A program made the position numbers and the translations under genes. Under the pieces are notes generated by a model. That model searched no databases. It saw nothing but the letters and a program-made list of their open reading frames with translations, and was not told where the DNA came from. A DNA stretch of 5,585 nucleotides from CAZAMT01 sp964486145 (GTDB taxonomy: Bacteria > Bacteroidota > Bacteroidia > Bacteroidales > JAAAOM01): positions 1 through 5,585 of the forward strand of contig CAZAMT010000280.1 of NCBI GenBank assembly GCA_964486145.1, written 5' to 3'. Shown piece by piece: positions 1-5,568 of the stretch. How positions within the stretch are numbered: the stretch's first letter is position 1; every line of letters starts with the position of its first letter.

Positions 1-47
1 ATTAAAAAGTGTGGCACACAATCAGACTGGTCACAATTTTTAAACAC

Positions 48-1172
48 ATGAAAATCTTTAATACCATTATTGCTCTTACATTAATAGTATCAGCATGTGA
101 GAAAAATCCAAATCTCCAAATCGACAGCATTGCCGGAAAGTTACCCCTTTTAAACGGCGATAACAGAATTGGAACAATTCAGGGATTTAATCCTTCAAAC
201 CCGCCTGAAACTGTAGATTCCATGGCAGCAAGATGGGATGATGCGATAAATGCAGGAATGTCGGTGGGGCGACTACAAATTGACTGGCCGGAGTTAGAAC
301 CGGCTCCAAATACATATGACAAAAACAACTTTGAGCAAAGATTGATGGAAATGAAAGCCGAAGGACTTCAGATATTCCTTCTGATTTCAGCTTATGACAG
401 TGGTGAACCGGTTGTTCCTGATGATTTAAAAGACAAGGATTTTGATGACCCTGATTTTATCCAAAGATTTGAAAACTTAATGGATTGGGTGATTCCATTG
501 TTGGCGGAGTATGATGGTTTTCTTATCTCGATTAGTAATGAAGCTGAGAATTCTTTTGGAGAAGTACGCGGCCTTGATAATCAAATACTTAAGTTTTTAA
601 AAGAGATAAAAGAACATGTCCACCAAATAAATGAAAAGATGGCGGTTACGGTTACTTTTTCTGAAGGAAGTTTGGATGAAGATAAACCGGGAATCTATGA
701 TATTCTTGCTGAATGCGATGTTGCTTGCTTCAATTTTTATGGTGCAAAATCTCAGTTTACACCTCCGCTTTATTATGTTGCTCAAACTGAAAGTGAAATT
801 AAATCGGACATTCAGAGAATGCTGGATGTTTCAGGTGACAAGAATATTGTTATTCAGGAGTTGGGTATGTATTCTGGAAATACGACTTTGAATAGTTCAC
901 AAGAGATACAGCGAAAATTCTTTGAAGTCTTCTTCACGGAAATGAAGAATGAAGAAAGAATAAAAGCCGCATTTAATTTTCAATTAGTGGATTGGTCACC
1001 GGAAGTAACAGAAATATTTAATGAAATGCTTAAAGATGAAGGCATGTCACAAGAATTTATTGACCAGTTTGCTGAGTCATTAGAAACTATCGGGTTGATA
1101 AATTATAAAAATGGCACGAGAAAGAAAGCATGGGATGAATTTTTATTTTGGGTAACAGAATTTGATAAATAA
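48..1172 (+). CDS. Lipoprotein with TIM-barrel glycoside hydrolase-like domain (clan GH-A type)
   Basis: The 374-residue product starts with a lipoprotein signal peptide: a short basic start, a hydrophobic stretch (residues 4-14) and a lipobox VSAC with Cys17. The ATG at 48 is preferred over the in-frame GTG at 9, because the longer start would put 13 extra residues before the signal peptide. The mature part resembles a clan-A (beta/alpha)8 glycosidase. ISISNEAEN carries an Asn164-Glu165 pair at the usual acid/base position after strand 4. CFNFYGA (227-233) resembles the strand-6 region. VIQELGMYSG places Glu271 as the likely nucleophile on strand 7. The C-terminus (GLINYKNG...KKAWDEF) resembles the usual GH-A tail. 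The protein is therefore probably a membrane-anchored glycosidase in the periplasm or at the cell surface. The substrate and exact GH family cannot be assigned. Residues after Cys17 (EKNPN) are not a strong acidic surface-export signal. No SusC/SusD neighbours are visible, and any upstream promoter lies outside the window. Confidence 0.75.
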   Translation: MKIFNTIIALTLIVSACEKNPNLQIDSIAGKLPLLNGDNRIGTIQGFNPSNPPETVDSMAARWDDAINAGMSVGRLQIDWPELEPAPNTYDKNNFEQRLMEMKAEGLQIFLLISAYDSGEPVVPDDLKDKDFDDPDFIQRFENLMDWVIPLLAEYDGFLISISNEAENSFGEVRGLDNQILKFLKEIKEHVHQINEKMAVTVTFSEGSLDEDKPGIYDILAECDVACFNFYGAKSQFTPPLYYVAQTESEIKSDIQRMLDVSGDKNIVIQELGMYSGNTTLNSSQEIQRKFFEVFFTEMKNEERIKAAFNFQLVDWSPEVTEIFNEMLKDEGMSQEFIDQFAESLETIGLINYKNGTRKKAWDEFLFWVTEFDK

Positions 1173-1303
1173 TCATAAAAGCAGCGGCTCATACGTCATG
1201 GCAAGATGATGGTGATGTACGAGTTGCATTTCACCGCTCCGAGGTTCATCACTGTTTGAAACTGATAAATCACGCAAGTTTGCCACGCCATATAGCAACG
1301 GAC
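1173..1303. other. Intergenic DNA of unknown origin between lipoprotein gene and vapC remnant
   Basis: This stretch begins directly after the lipoprotein stop codon and appears more GC-rich than its flanks, for example around 1232-1244. On the plus strand the frame of the VapC tail is open from 1169 to its stop at 1378 without an ATG start. On the minus strand a frame of 54 residues is open from 1337 to a TGA at 1173-1175, with no ATG near its beginning; it contains a run of four His residues. I recognise neither peptide. The simplest view is a remnant of an inserted or decayed sequence. The overlapping open frames may be chance, and no gene is claimed. Confidence 0.4.
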
Positions 1304-1378
1304 CGTTTAACTCTGGTAACCAATAATGAGAATCATTTTAATCGGATTCCCGGATTGAAAATAGACAATTGGAAATAG
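1304..1378 (+). pseudogene. C-terminal fragment of a VapC-type PIN-domain toxin
   Basis: The last 24 codons before the TAG at 1376-1378 read RLTLVTNNENHFNRIPGL followed by KIDNWK. This matches the hallmark C-terminal end of VapC toxins (LTLVTNN..EF.RI.GL..ENW), which contains the last PIN strand and the TNN segment near the acidic site. Intact VapC ribonucleases are about 130 residues. The N-terminal acidic residues (first Asp and middle Glu) and a start codon are absent. The sequence upstream in the same frame does not look like PIN-domain sequence, although the frame stays open back to 1169. No VapB antitoxin gene is visible. It is best read as a dead remnant left by deletion or insertion. 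Identity of the tail is fairly sure; where the homology begins is uncertain. Confidence 0.7.
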
Positions 1379-1431
1379 CAGGTGCTACAGCGTATATAGT
1401 TAAATGAGATTGATAAAATTCTTAATTAATT

Positions 1432-1447
1432 ACTTGTACGTACAAGT
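1432..1447. promoter_or_regulatory. Perfect 16-bp palindrome, probable GntR operator
   Basis: ACTTGTACGTACAAGT is identical to its reverse complement. Its centre lies about 43 bp before the ATG of the GntR-family gene and it overlaps the putative -33 element (TTG 1434-1436). The GT...AC core is the style of site bound by GntR-family dimers. Autorepression of the operon is the simplest inference, with the repressor covering the -33 box. Confidence 0.7.
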
Positions 1448-1464
1448 TTAATTTCTTAATATTG
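1434..1464 (+). promoter_or_regulatory. Putative Bacteroidota-type promoter of the operon
   Basis: A TTG at 1434-1436 and TAATATTG at 1457-1464 are separated by 20 bp. The Bacteroidota primary sigma consensus is TTTG, about 19-21 bp, then TAnnTTTG; the -7 box here differs at one position. A start near 1471 would leave a leader of only about a dozen bases before the ATG at 1483. Both boxes coincide with the palindromes, which supports repressor control. Confidence 0.5.
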
Positions 1465-1475
1465 TGTAGTACAAT
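1461..1475. promoter_or_regulatory. Second, imperfect operator-like palindrome
   Basis: ATTGTGTAGTACAAT has 5-bp arms (ATTGT/ACAAT) around five bases. Its right half GTACAA is identical to that of the 1432-1447 palindrome. The centres lie about 28-29 bp apart. It overlaps the end of the -7 box and the expected transcription start, so it could be a weaker second site for the same repressor. Confidence 0.4.
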
Positions 1476-1482
1476 TCTGATT

Positions 1483-2193
1483 ATGAATCAACCACAATAT
1501 CTTATTCTTTATCAAAAGCTTAAAAGAAAAATTGTAACAGGCGAGTTTCCTGAAGGCCATTTTCTTCCCTCAGAGAACAGCCTTGCATCTTCATTCAAAG
1601 TAGCTCGATCAACAGTAAGACAGGCACTGCAGCAACTTGCAGATGATGGCTATATTATTAAAAAGAAAGGCCTGAGAAGCGTTGTGAATAGCACTGTTAA
1701 AAGCCTCGGGTTACTATCATTTAAAGGTTTTTCCGATGTTGTTGGCAAAACCTCAAAGAATGTGAATACACAAATTATAAAAGGCCCCGTCATAACCGGT
1801 TGGATGGTTGATTTTTTTTACAACCTTACCAAAGAAGAAATAGATGCAGGCTGTATTTACCTGGAACGTATGCGTTTTGTTGACAATGATCCTGTAATGC
1901 TTGAATATACTTACATTCCCAACATTGACCTCCCCGATTTTTGTAAAACACCATTTGTAAATAATTCCCTCTTTCAGACATTGTCATTGAAACATCATAT
2001 CGAAATTAACAACCTAAGCCAGGAAATAAGGGCCATCCAGGCAAATGATGAAGTAGCCCGGTGGTTAATGACAGGACAGGGAAAACCCGTATTACACATA
2101 TACCGAAAATATTCTACCTCAAGAGAAAATTTTAAGATATACAGCTCACTGTATTGTAACACAGACAGATATGCTATTGGAAGTAATCATTAA
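1483..2193 (+). CDS. GntR-family transcriptional regulator with UTRA ligand domain (HutC subfamily)
   Basis: The 236-residue product has the two-domain layout and length of HutC-type GntR regulators. Residues 5-68 form the winged helix: QYLILYQKLKRKIVTGEF, then LPSENSLASSF and the recognition helix VARSTVRQALQQLADDGYI. The usual glycine-rich wing (GxGTF/V) is replaced by KKKGLRSVV, a modest departure. Residues 75-234 form the UTRA effector domain, with VMLEYTYIP (138-146), GKPVLHIYRKYST (200-212) and a C-terminal CNTDRY. The ATG at 1483 is preferred over the in-frame TTG at 1462, because the helix-turn-helix begins normally just after it and 1462 falls inside the -7 box. The gene is first in the operon and its stop lies 34 bp before deoC. 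It probably represses its own operon, relieved by deoxyribose or its 5-phosphate. The ligand is inferred from context only. Confidence 0.9.
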   Translation: MNQPQYLILYQKLKRKIVTGEFPEGHFLPSENSLASSFKVARSTVRQALQQLADDGYIIKKKGLRSVVNSTVKSLGLLSFKGFSDVVGKTSKNVNTQIIKGPVITGWMVDFFYNLTKEEIDAGCIYLERMRFVDNDPVMLEYTYIPNIDLPDFCKTPFVNNSLFQTLSLKHHIEINNLSQEIRAIQANDEVARWLMTGQGKPVLHIYRKYSTSRENFKIYSSLYCNTDRYAIGSNH

Positions 2194-2227
2194 ATAAATA
2201 CAATTCAAAAATTAAAAATTAATAATC

Positions 2228-2944
2228 ATGGGAAAAGTAGCTGAATTAGCAAAAATGATTGACCATTCCATTCTGCATCCAACCTTTACTGACCAGGATT
2301 TAGAAGAGGGGTGCGCACTTGCCAAAGAGTACAATGTTGCCTCCGTATGCGTGAAGCCTTATGCAGTTTCCAAAGCTACCGAATTACTTAAAGGCAGTGA
2401 TGTTATCGTAGGTTGTGTTATTGGGTTTCCGCATGGAAATAGTGCAACCAGGGTTAAAGTATTTGAAACTGAACAAGCCATAGCCGATGGTGCCATTGAA
2501 ATTGACATGGTTGTGAACAATGGCAAAGTATTGCAAAACGATTGGGAATATGTTGAAAATGAGTTAAAAGCCGTTACCGATGCATGTCATAAGAATGGAG
2601 CAATCTTAAAAGTAATTTTTGAAAATGATTTTCTGACGGATGATTCGTACAAAATTAAATTGTGCGAAATCTGCACGAAAGTAGGTGCGGATTATGTAAA
2701 AACATCCTCCGGGTTTGGATTTGTAAAACAACCCAGCGGTGATTATAACTATACCGGAGCTACCATTGACGATCTAAACCTTATGAAGAAACATTCAGGT
2801 CCAAATGTTCAGGTGAAAGCAGCCGGTGGTGTTAGAAATCTTGACCAGTTGCTGGAAGTGCAGGCGACAGGGGCCAAACGTTGTGGAGCTACGGCAACAA
2901 AAGCCATGTTGGATGAAGCGAAAAAACGTTTTGGTGATGAATAA
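2228..2944 (+). CDS. deoC: Deoxyribose-phosphate aldolase (class I, EC 4.1.2.4)
   Basis: The enzyme splits 2-deoxy-D-ribose 5-phosphate into D-glyceraldehyde 3-phosphate and acetaldehyde in the cytoplasm. The 238-residue protein is near the usual DeoC length and shows the class I active site: Asp93 in EIDMVVN, Lys128 in LKVIFEN, the Schiff-base Lys158 in DYVKTSSGF, and Lys197 in VQVKAAGGVR. These align with Asp102, Lys137, Lys167 and Lys201 of the E. coli enzyme. The segment after the Schiff-base lysine (GFVKQPSGDYNYTGAT, 164-179) is longer than the short GGAT loop of Bacillus-type enzymes, so this is a loop-extended variant. It starts 34 bp after gntR, with an A-rich leader and no Shine-Dalgarno sequence, and lies 24 bp before the permease gene. 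Its pairing with a sugar permease and kinase, and not with nucleoside phosphorylases, points to free deoxyribose catabolism. Confidence 0.93.
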   Translation: MGKVAELAKMIDHSILHPTFTDQDLEEGCALAKEYNVASVCVKPYAVSKATELLKGSDVIVGCVIGFPHGNSATRVKVFETEQAIADGAIEIDMVVNNGKVLQNDWEYVENELKAVTDACHKNGAILKVIFENDFLTDDSYKIKLCEICTKVGADYVKTSSGFGFVKQPSGDYNYTGATIDDLNLMKKHSGPNVQVKAAGGVRNLDQLLEVQATGAKRCGATATKAMLDEAKKRFGDE

Positions 2945-2968
2945 TTATAAACATAAAACAATCACATT

Positions 2969-3973
2969 ATGGTAATAATACAATCATACGGTGTTGCTGT
3001 AGCCATGTTGGTAGTCACCATGCTGTGCTGGGGCTCATGGGCAAATACGCTGAAACTGGCTTCCAAAGAATGGAGTTTTTCATTGTATTACTGGGATTAT
3101 TCCATTGGTTTAATATTACTCTCGTTAATTTTTGGTTTAACCATGGGATCTTCAGGAGACGAAGGTCGTAGTTTTATCCCTGATTTACTGCAAGCCAATA
3201 CAAATTCGCTGGGATCAGCAGTTATTGGTGGAGTTATTTTTAATCTGTCAAACCTCTTAATCGTTGCAGCTACTGATATTGCAGGTATGGCTGTTGCATT
3301 TCCGCTTGCTGTTGGACTGGCCCTTGTTATTGGAGTAATTGTAAACTATCTCGCTGAAACAACCGGAAACCCTTACCTGCTTTTTATTGGTGTAGCGCTG
3401 GTTACATTCGCCATTGTTGTTAATGCGCTGGCTTACCGTATAAAATCAAAAAACAAACCGGCAAACCTGAAAAAAGGCATTTGGTTATCCATCTTTTCAG
3501 GAATTGTCATGGGATTCTTTTACCGATTTGTCGCGGCTTCCATGTCATTGAATTTTGCATACCCCGAAACCGGAAAAATGACACCGTATACCGCAGTCTT
3601 CATATTTTCTGTAGCTATATTTTTATCCAATTTTCTTTGGAACAGCATTTTTATGTATAAACCAATTACGGGAGAAAAAGCTACGTACCGTGATTATTTC
3701 GTCAAAGGAAACTTCCGGTTGCATATGGTTGGTATTCTTGGTGGACTAATTTGGAGTTTGGGTTTGCTTTTCAGCCTCATCGCTGCAGAACAGGCAGGGC
3801 CGGCCATTTCATACGGACTTGGACAGGGAGCAACTATGATTGCAGCCGCCTGGGGCGTATTTATATGGAAAGAATTTAAAGGTGCCCCAAAAACTGTTAA
3901 TCTTTATCTTACAACCATGTTTATTTTCTTTATCTCAGGACTCCTATTAATCATTTTGGCCAGAATCAATTAA
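2969..3973 (+). CDS. GRP/DMT-type sugar permease, probable deoxyribose importer
   Basis: This 334-residue inner-membrane protein has about ten hydrophobic segments, at roughly residues 7-25, 39-58, 82-100, 105-128, 135-155, 169-190, 205-228, 252-272, 276-299 and 312-331, with a basic loop (157-169) between the two five-helix halves. The layout and motifs (CWGSWANT near the first helix, FPLAVGLALVIGVIVNY in the fourth, SYGLGQGATM in the ninth) fit the drug/metabolite transporter superfamily, in the glucose/ribose porter or rhamnose-transporter-like branch. Members are often annotated loosely as multidrug DMT permeases. Its place between deoC and a ribokinase-type gene, with short gaps of 24 and 10 bp, argues for sugar uptake and not drug export. 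Deoxyribose is inferred as substrate; ribose or another pentose remains possible. It is not related to the major-facilitator DeoP of enteric deoxyribose operons. Confidence 0.8.
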   Translation: MVIIQSYGVAVAMLVVTMLCWGSWANTLKLASKEWSFSLYYWDYSIGLILLSLIFGLTMGSSGDEGRSFIPDLLQANTNSLGSAVIGGVIFNLSNLLIVAATDIAGMAVAFPLAVGLALVIGVIVNYLAETTGNPYLLFIGVALVTFAIVVNALAYRIKSKNKPANLKKGIWLSIFSGIVMGFFYRFVAASMSLNFAYPETGKMTPYTAVFIFSVAIFLSNFLWNSIFMYKPITGEKATYRDYFVKGNFRLHMVGILGGLIWSLGLLFSLIAAEQAGPAISYGLGQGATMIAAAWGVFIWKEFKGAPKTVNLYLTTMFIFFISGLLLIILARIN

Positions 3974-3983
3974 ACAGCAAAGT

Positions 3984-4898
3984 ATGAATTCAAAAATAGT
4001 TGTCATCGGAAGTTCCAATGTTGATATGATCATGAAAATGGAGCGTCTTCCAAAAGAGGGAGAAACCATTACCGATGCTGAATATATGCAAACGTTTGGA
4101 GGTAAAGGAGCCAACCAGGCGGTTGGAGCTGCCCGGGCCGGAGGGAATGTAACATTTGTCAATTGTGTGGGTGATGACCTTTTTGCCGAAACCATGATCA
4201 AGAACTTCCAAAACGATGGCATGGATACCCGGTATATTTTCAGAGAAACAGGAATTTCCTCCGGAACAGCACTGGTAATGATAGGTGAAGGAGGTAAAAA
4301 CTATTTATCGGTTTCTCCGGGAGCAAATTACAGACTTTCACCTGCATACATCGACCAGGTTAAATCTGTTATTGATGATGCAGAAATTGTAGTGCTCCAG
4401 TATGAGATTCTTCCAAAAACGTTAAAATACATCCTGGAATACTGTGATGAAAAAAACAAAAGCGTGCTTTGGAATTTTGCGCCGGCCCGCACGTTTGATG
4501 TCGATTATTTGAAAAAAGTAAACATACTTGTTGTAAATGAAACCGAGGCTGAAATCTTATCAGGCATAACCGTAAACAATTATGAAAGTGCAAAAGCGGC
4601 CATTCATAAACTGATGGATCTTGGCACCCAAACCGTCATTCTCACGCTGGGAGAAAAAGGTTCGCTTATCGGCACACACGAAAGTATTGAAAAAGTGGAA
4701 GCTTTTGCTGTAAAAGCGGTTGATACAACAGCAGCAGGCGATATCTACTGCGGAAGCCTGGCAGTTGCTCTTGTGGAGGGTAAATCTCTGAAACAGGCTG
4801 TTCGGTTTGCAAGCGGAGCCGCGGCACTCTCAGTAACTAAATTAGGAGCACAACCTTCAGCTCCTTATCGCAAAGAAATTGATGAATTTATCCGTTAG
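3984..4898 (+). CDS. PfkB/ribokinase-family sugar kinase, probable deoxyribokinase
   Basis: The 304-residue protein has the full ribokinase layout. SSNVDMIM (10-17) holds Asn12 and Asp14 for sugar binding. FGGKGANQA (38-46) is the PfkB signature 1 region. Glu141 lies in LQYEIL, NETEAE (185-190) binds the phosphate/Mg region, and TLGEKGS (221-227) belongs to the nucleotide site. DTTAAGD (247-253) is the anion hole with catalytic base Asp253, and KLGAQPS (286-292) lies near the K+ site. AAGD in place of GAGD is also found in E. coli RbsK, so it is normal for ribokinases. All sugar-contact residues known for RbsK appear kept, so sequence alone does not separate ribokinase from deoxyribokinase. 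Next to DeoC, phosphorylation of 2-deoxyribose at O5 is the best inference. The gene is last in the operon, 10 bp after the permease. Confidence 0.88.
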   Translation: MNSKIVVIGSSNVDMIMKMERLPKEGETITDAEYMQTFGGKGANQAVGAARAGGNVTFVNCVGDDLFAETMIKNFQNDGMDTRYIFRETGISSGTALVMIGEGGKNYLSVSPGANYRLSPAYIDQVKSVIDDAEIVVLQYEILPKTLKYILEYCDEKNKSVLWNFAPARTFDVDYLKKVNILVVNETEAEILSGITVNNYESAKAAIHKLMDLGTQTVILTLGEKGSLIGTHESIEKVEAFAVKAVDTTAAGDIYCGSLAVALVEGKSLKQAVRFASGAAALSVTKLGAQPSAPYRKEIDEFIR

Positions 4899-4944
4899 AA
4901 TTATCGGCAAATGCTTAGTGTTCATGAATGGAGAAAGCCAGGCT

Positions 4945-4980
4945 AAAAAAACGCAAAAACTGCTGATTTTTTACTTTTTT
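4945..4980 (+). terminator. Weak A/T-stem terminator candidate after the operon
   Basis: An A7 run and an A5 run face two T6 runs. They can fold into a two-part A-T stem with the loop CTGCTGA, ending in T residues about 80 bp past the kinase stop. There is no GC-rich stem, so termination strength is doubtful, and the same bases form the left arm of the inverted repeat. Confidence 0.3.
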
Positions 4981-5146
4981 AATCATGGTCGTGCTTGCTC
5001 CGCTGAAGCTATGCGAAAGCGCAGTGTACCTCTGTAATTATCTCAGACAACTTGTCCAACAATTGGCGGATAGCCTGCTCCGATTTATCGGAGGTCTGTT
5101 TCATCACCTGACCCTCATAAAGGGAAACATAAAAAATCAGCAGTTT
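4957..5146. repeat. 17-bp perfect inverted repeats bounding about 190 bp (MITE-like or decayed element)
   Basis: AAACTGCTGATTTTTTA at 4957-4973 recurs as its exact reverse complement at 5130-5146, with 156 bp between. No target-site duplication flanks the pair (left CGCAA, right ACTTT) and no transposase is present. The interior contains a 6-bp-stem hairpin (CTCCGA, loop TTTA, TCGGAG; 5078-5093). It could be a small non-autonomous element, or paired ends serving both converging transcription units. Confidence 0.5.
5009..5104 (-). CDS. Possible tiny ORF downstream of the DUF6249 gene
   Basis: A 31-residue frame from the ATG at 5104 to a TAG at 5009-5011 encodes a charged, amphipathic helix-like peptide (MKQTSDKSEQAIRQLLDKLS, then a hydrophobic end). 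The same frame is open back to the DUF6249 stop codon, giving 50 sense codons directly after that stop. It may be a small translated ORF in the DUF6249 transcript, the remnant of a longer gene, or chance. I do not recognise it, and its upstream part overlaps the right arm of the inverted repeat. Confidence 0.25.
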   Translation of the reverse strand: MKQTSDKSEQAIRQLLDKLSEIITEVHCAFA

Positions 5147-5161
5147 ACTTTCACCCAAAGG

Positions 5162-5503
5162 CTAATTACTTTTTTCGGCTCGCAAGGTAATAAAATACCC
5201 TACCAGTAATCCCAATCCGCAAAACAAGAAAATAGCTGCCGGATACACGATATCGTCACTGATTCCGGTAGATTCAAAGATAGCTCCAATCATCACTCCT
5301 ACTCCTGCTCCTACAGAAAGCATGGCAAGATGTATAACAATGATTTTCCAAATGGCCAGCCTGGGACCTTCGGTTTTAAAAATGCTGGCATCCGCACCTT
5401 TTTCGATCAATGCAAGACGCTCCTTGTTCCTCGTGGTAAAGAACAAATAAAAAACTCCAAAAATAGTAGCAAAAATGACCAGGGTGATTAAAAATTCGTA
5501 CAT
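5162..5503 (-). CDS. DUF6249 family small membrane protein
   Basis: The 113-residue protein has three predicted membrane segments (about 3-23, 52-75 and 86-106). A conserved-looking cytoplasmic stretch, RNKERLALIEKG (25-36), follows the first helix. This pattern, with the ERLALIEKG motif and two C-terminal helices, matches DUF6249 proteins of Bacteroidota, which commonly sit beside ECF sigma factor genes. Its biochemical role is unknown; a part in membrane-linked stress signalling or anti-sigma function would be inference. The ATG at 5501-5503 gives a complete first helix. It runs toward the kinase gene, and their stop codons are separated by about 260 bp. An ECF-like promoter lies directly upstream at 5542-5568, so it seems to be the first gene of its transcript. 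A partner sigma gene, if present, lies outside the window. Confidence 0.75.
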   Translation of the reverse strand: MYEFLITLVIFATIFGVFYLFFTTRNKERLALIEKGADASIFKTEGPRLAIWKIIVIHLAMLSVGAGVGVMIGAIFESTGISDDIVYPAAIFLFCGLGLLVGYFITLRAEKSN

Positions 5504-5541
5504 GATTATTTAGATTTAAGTGAATATGTAATTGTTCTTAA

Positions 5542-5568
5542 GACTACCCCATATCTAAACCGGTTACA
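5542..5568 (-). promoter_or_regulatory. ECF sigma factor-type promoter for the DUF6249 gene
   Basis: Read on the minus strand, TGTAACC (5568-5562) is followed after 15 bp by TAGTC (5546-5542). GTAAC-like -35 and GTC-like -10 boxes with about this spacing are the typical form of ECF promoters, including autoregulated ones in Bacteroidota. Transcription would begin near 5535, about 30 bases before the ATG. This implies control by an ECF sigma factor encoded outside the window. Confidence 0.5.

Larger units (their letters stand above)
1379..1482 (+). promoter_or_regulatory. Control region upstream of the gntR-deoC-permease-kinase operon
   Basis: About 100 bases of AT-rich DNA separate the vapC remnant from the regulator start. 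The right part holds a perfect palindrome, a second imperfect palindrome and a Bacteroidota-like promoter, each listed separately. The left part (1379-1431) shows no recognisable site or gene. Confidence 0.6.

Noticed and set aside
9..47. GTG at 9 as start of the lipoprotein gene
   Set aside because: It would place 13 residues before a well-formed signal peptide; the ATG at 48 gives a normal lipoprotein start.
597..891. Overlapping open frames inside the lipoprotein gene on both strands
   Set aside because: They run within a strong, motif-bearing CDS and have no recognisable features of their own.
1462..1482. TTG at 1462 as start of the GntR regulator
   Set aside because: It lies inside the putative -7 box and adds residues not expected before the winged helix; the ATG at 1483 fits better.
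2194..2227. Separate promoter between gntR and deoC
   Set aside because: The 34-bp gap is AT-rich but lacks a TAnnTTTG box with a matching -33 element; cotranscription is simpler.
3947..4593. Minus-strand open frames across the kinase gene
   Set aside because: They are antisense to a clear ribokinase-family CDS and show low-quality peptide composition.
4924..5037. 37-codon plus-strand frame starting at 4924
   Set aside because: It is short, crosses the A/T stem and the left repeat arm, and has no support beyond being open.
5078..5093. CTCCGA/TCGGAG hairpin as an intrinsic terminator
   Set aside because: No T-run follows it on either strand; it is kept only as a structural element inside the repeat-bounded segment.
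4985..5209. 74-codon plus-strand frame between the kinase and DUF6249 genes
   Set aside because: It overlaps the 3' end of the DUF6249 gene antisense, spans the inverted repeat and has no recognisable motif; the minus strand reads more like coding sequence.
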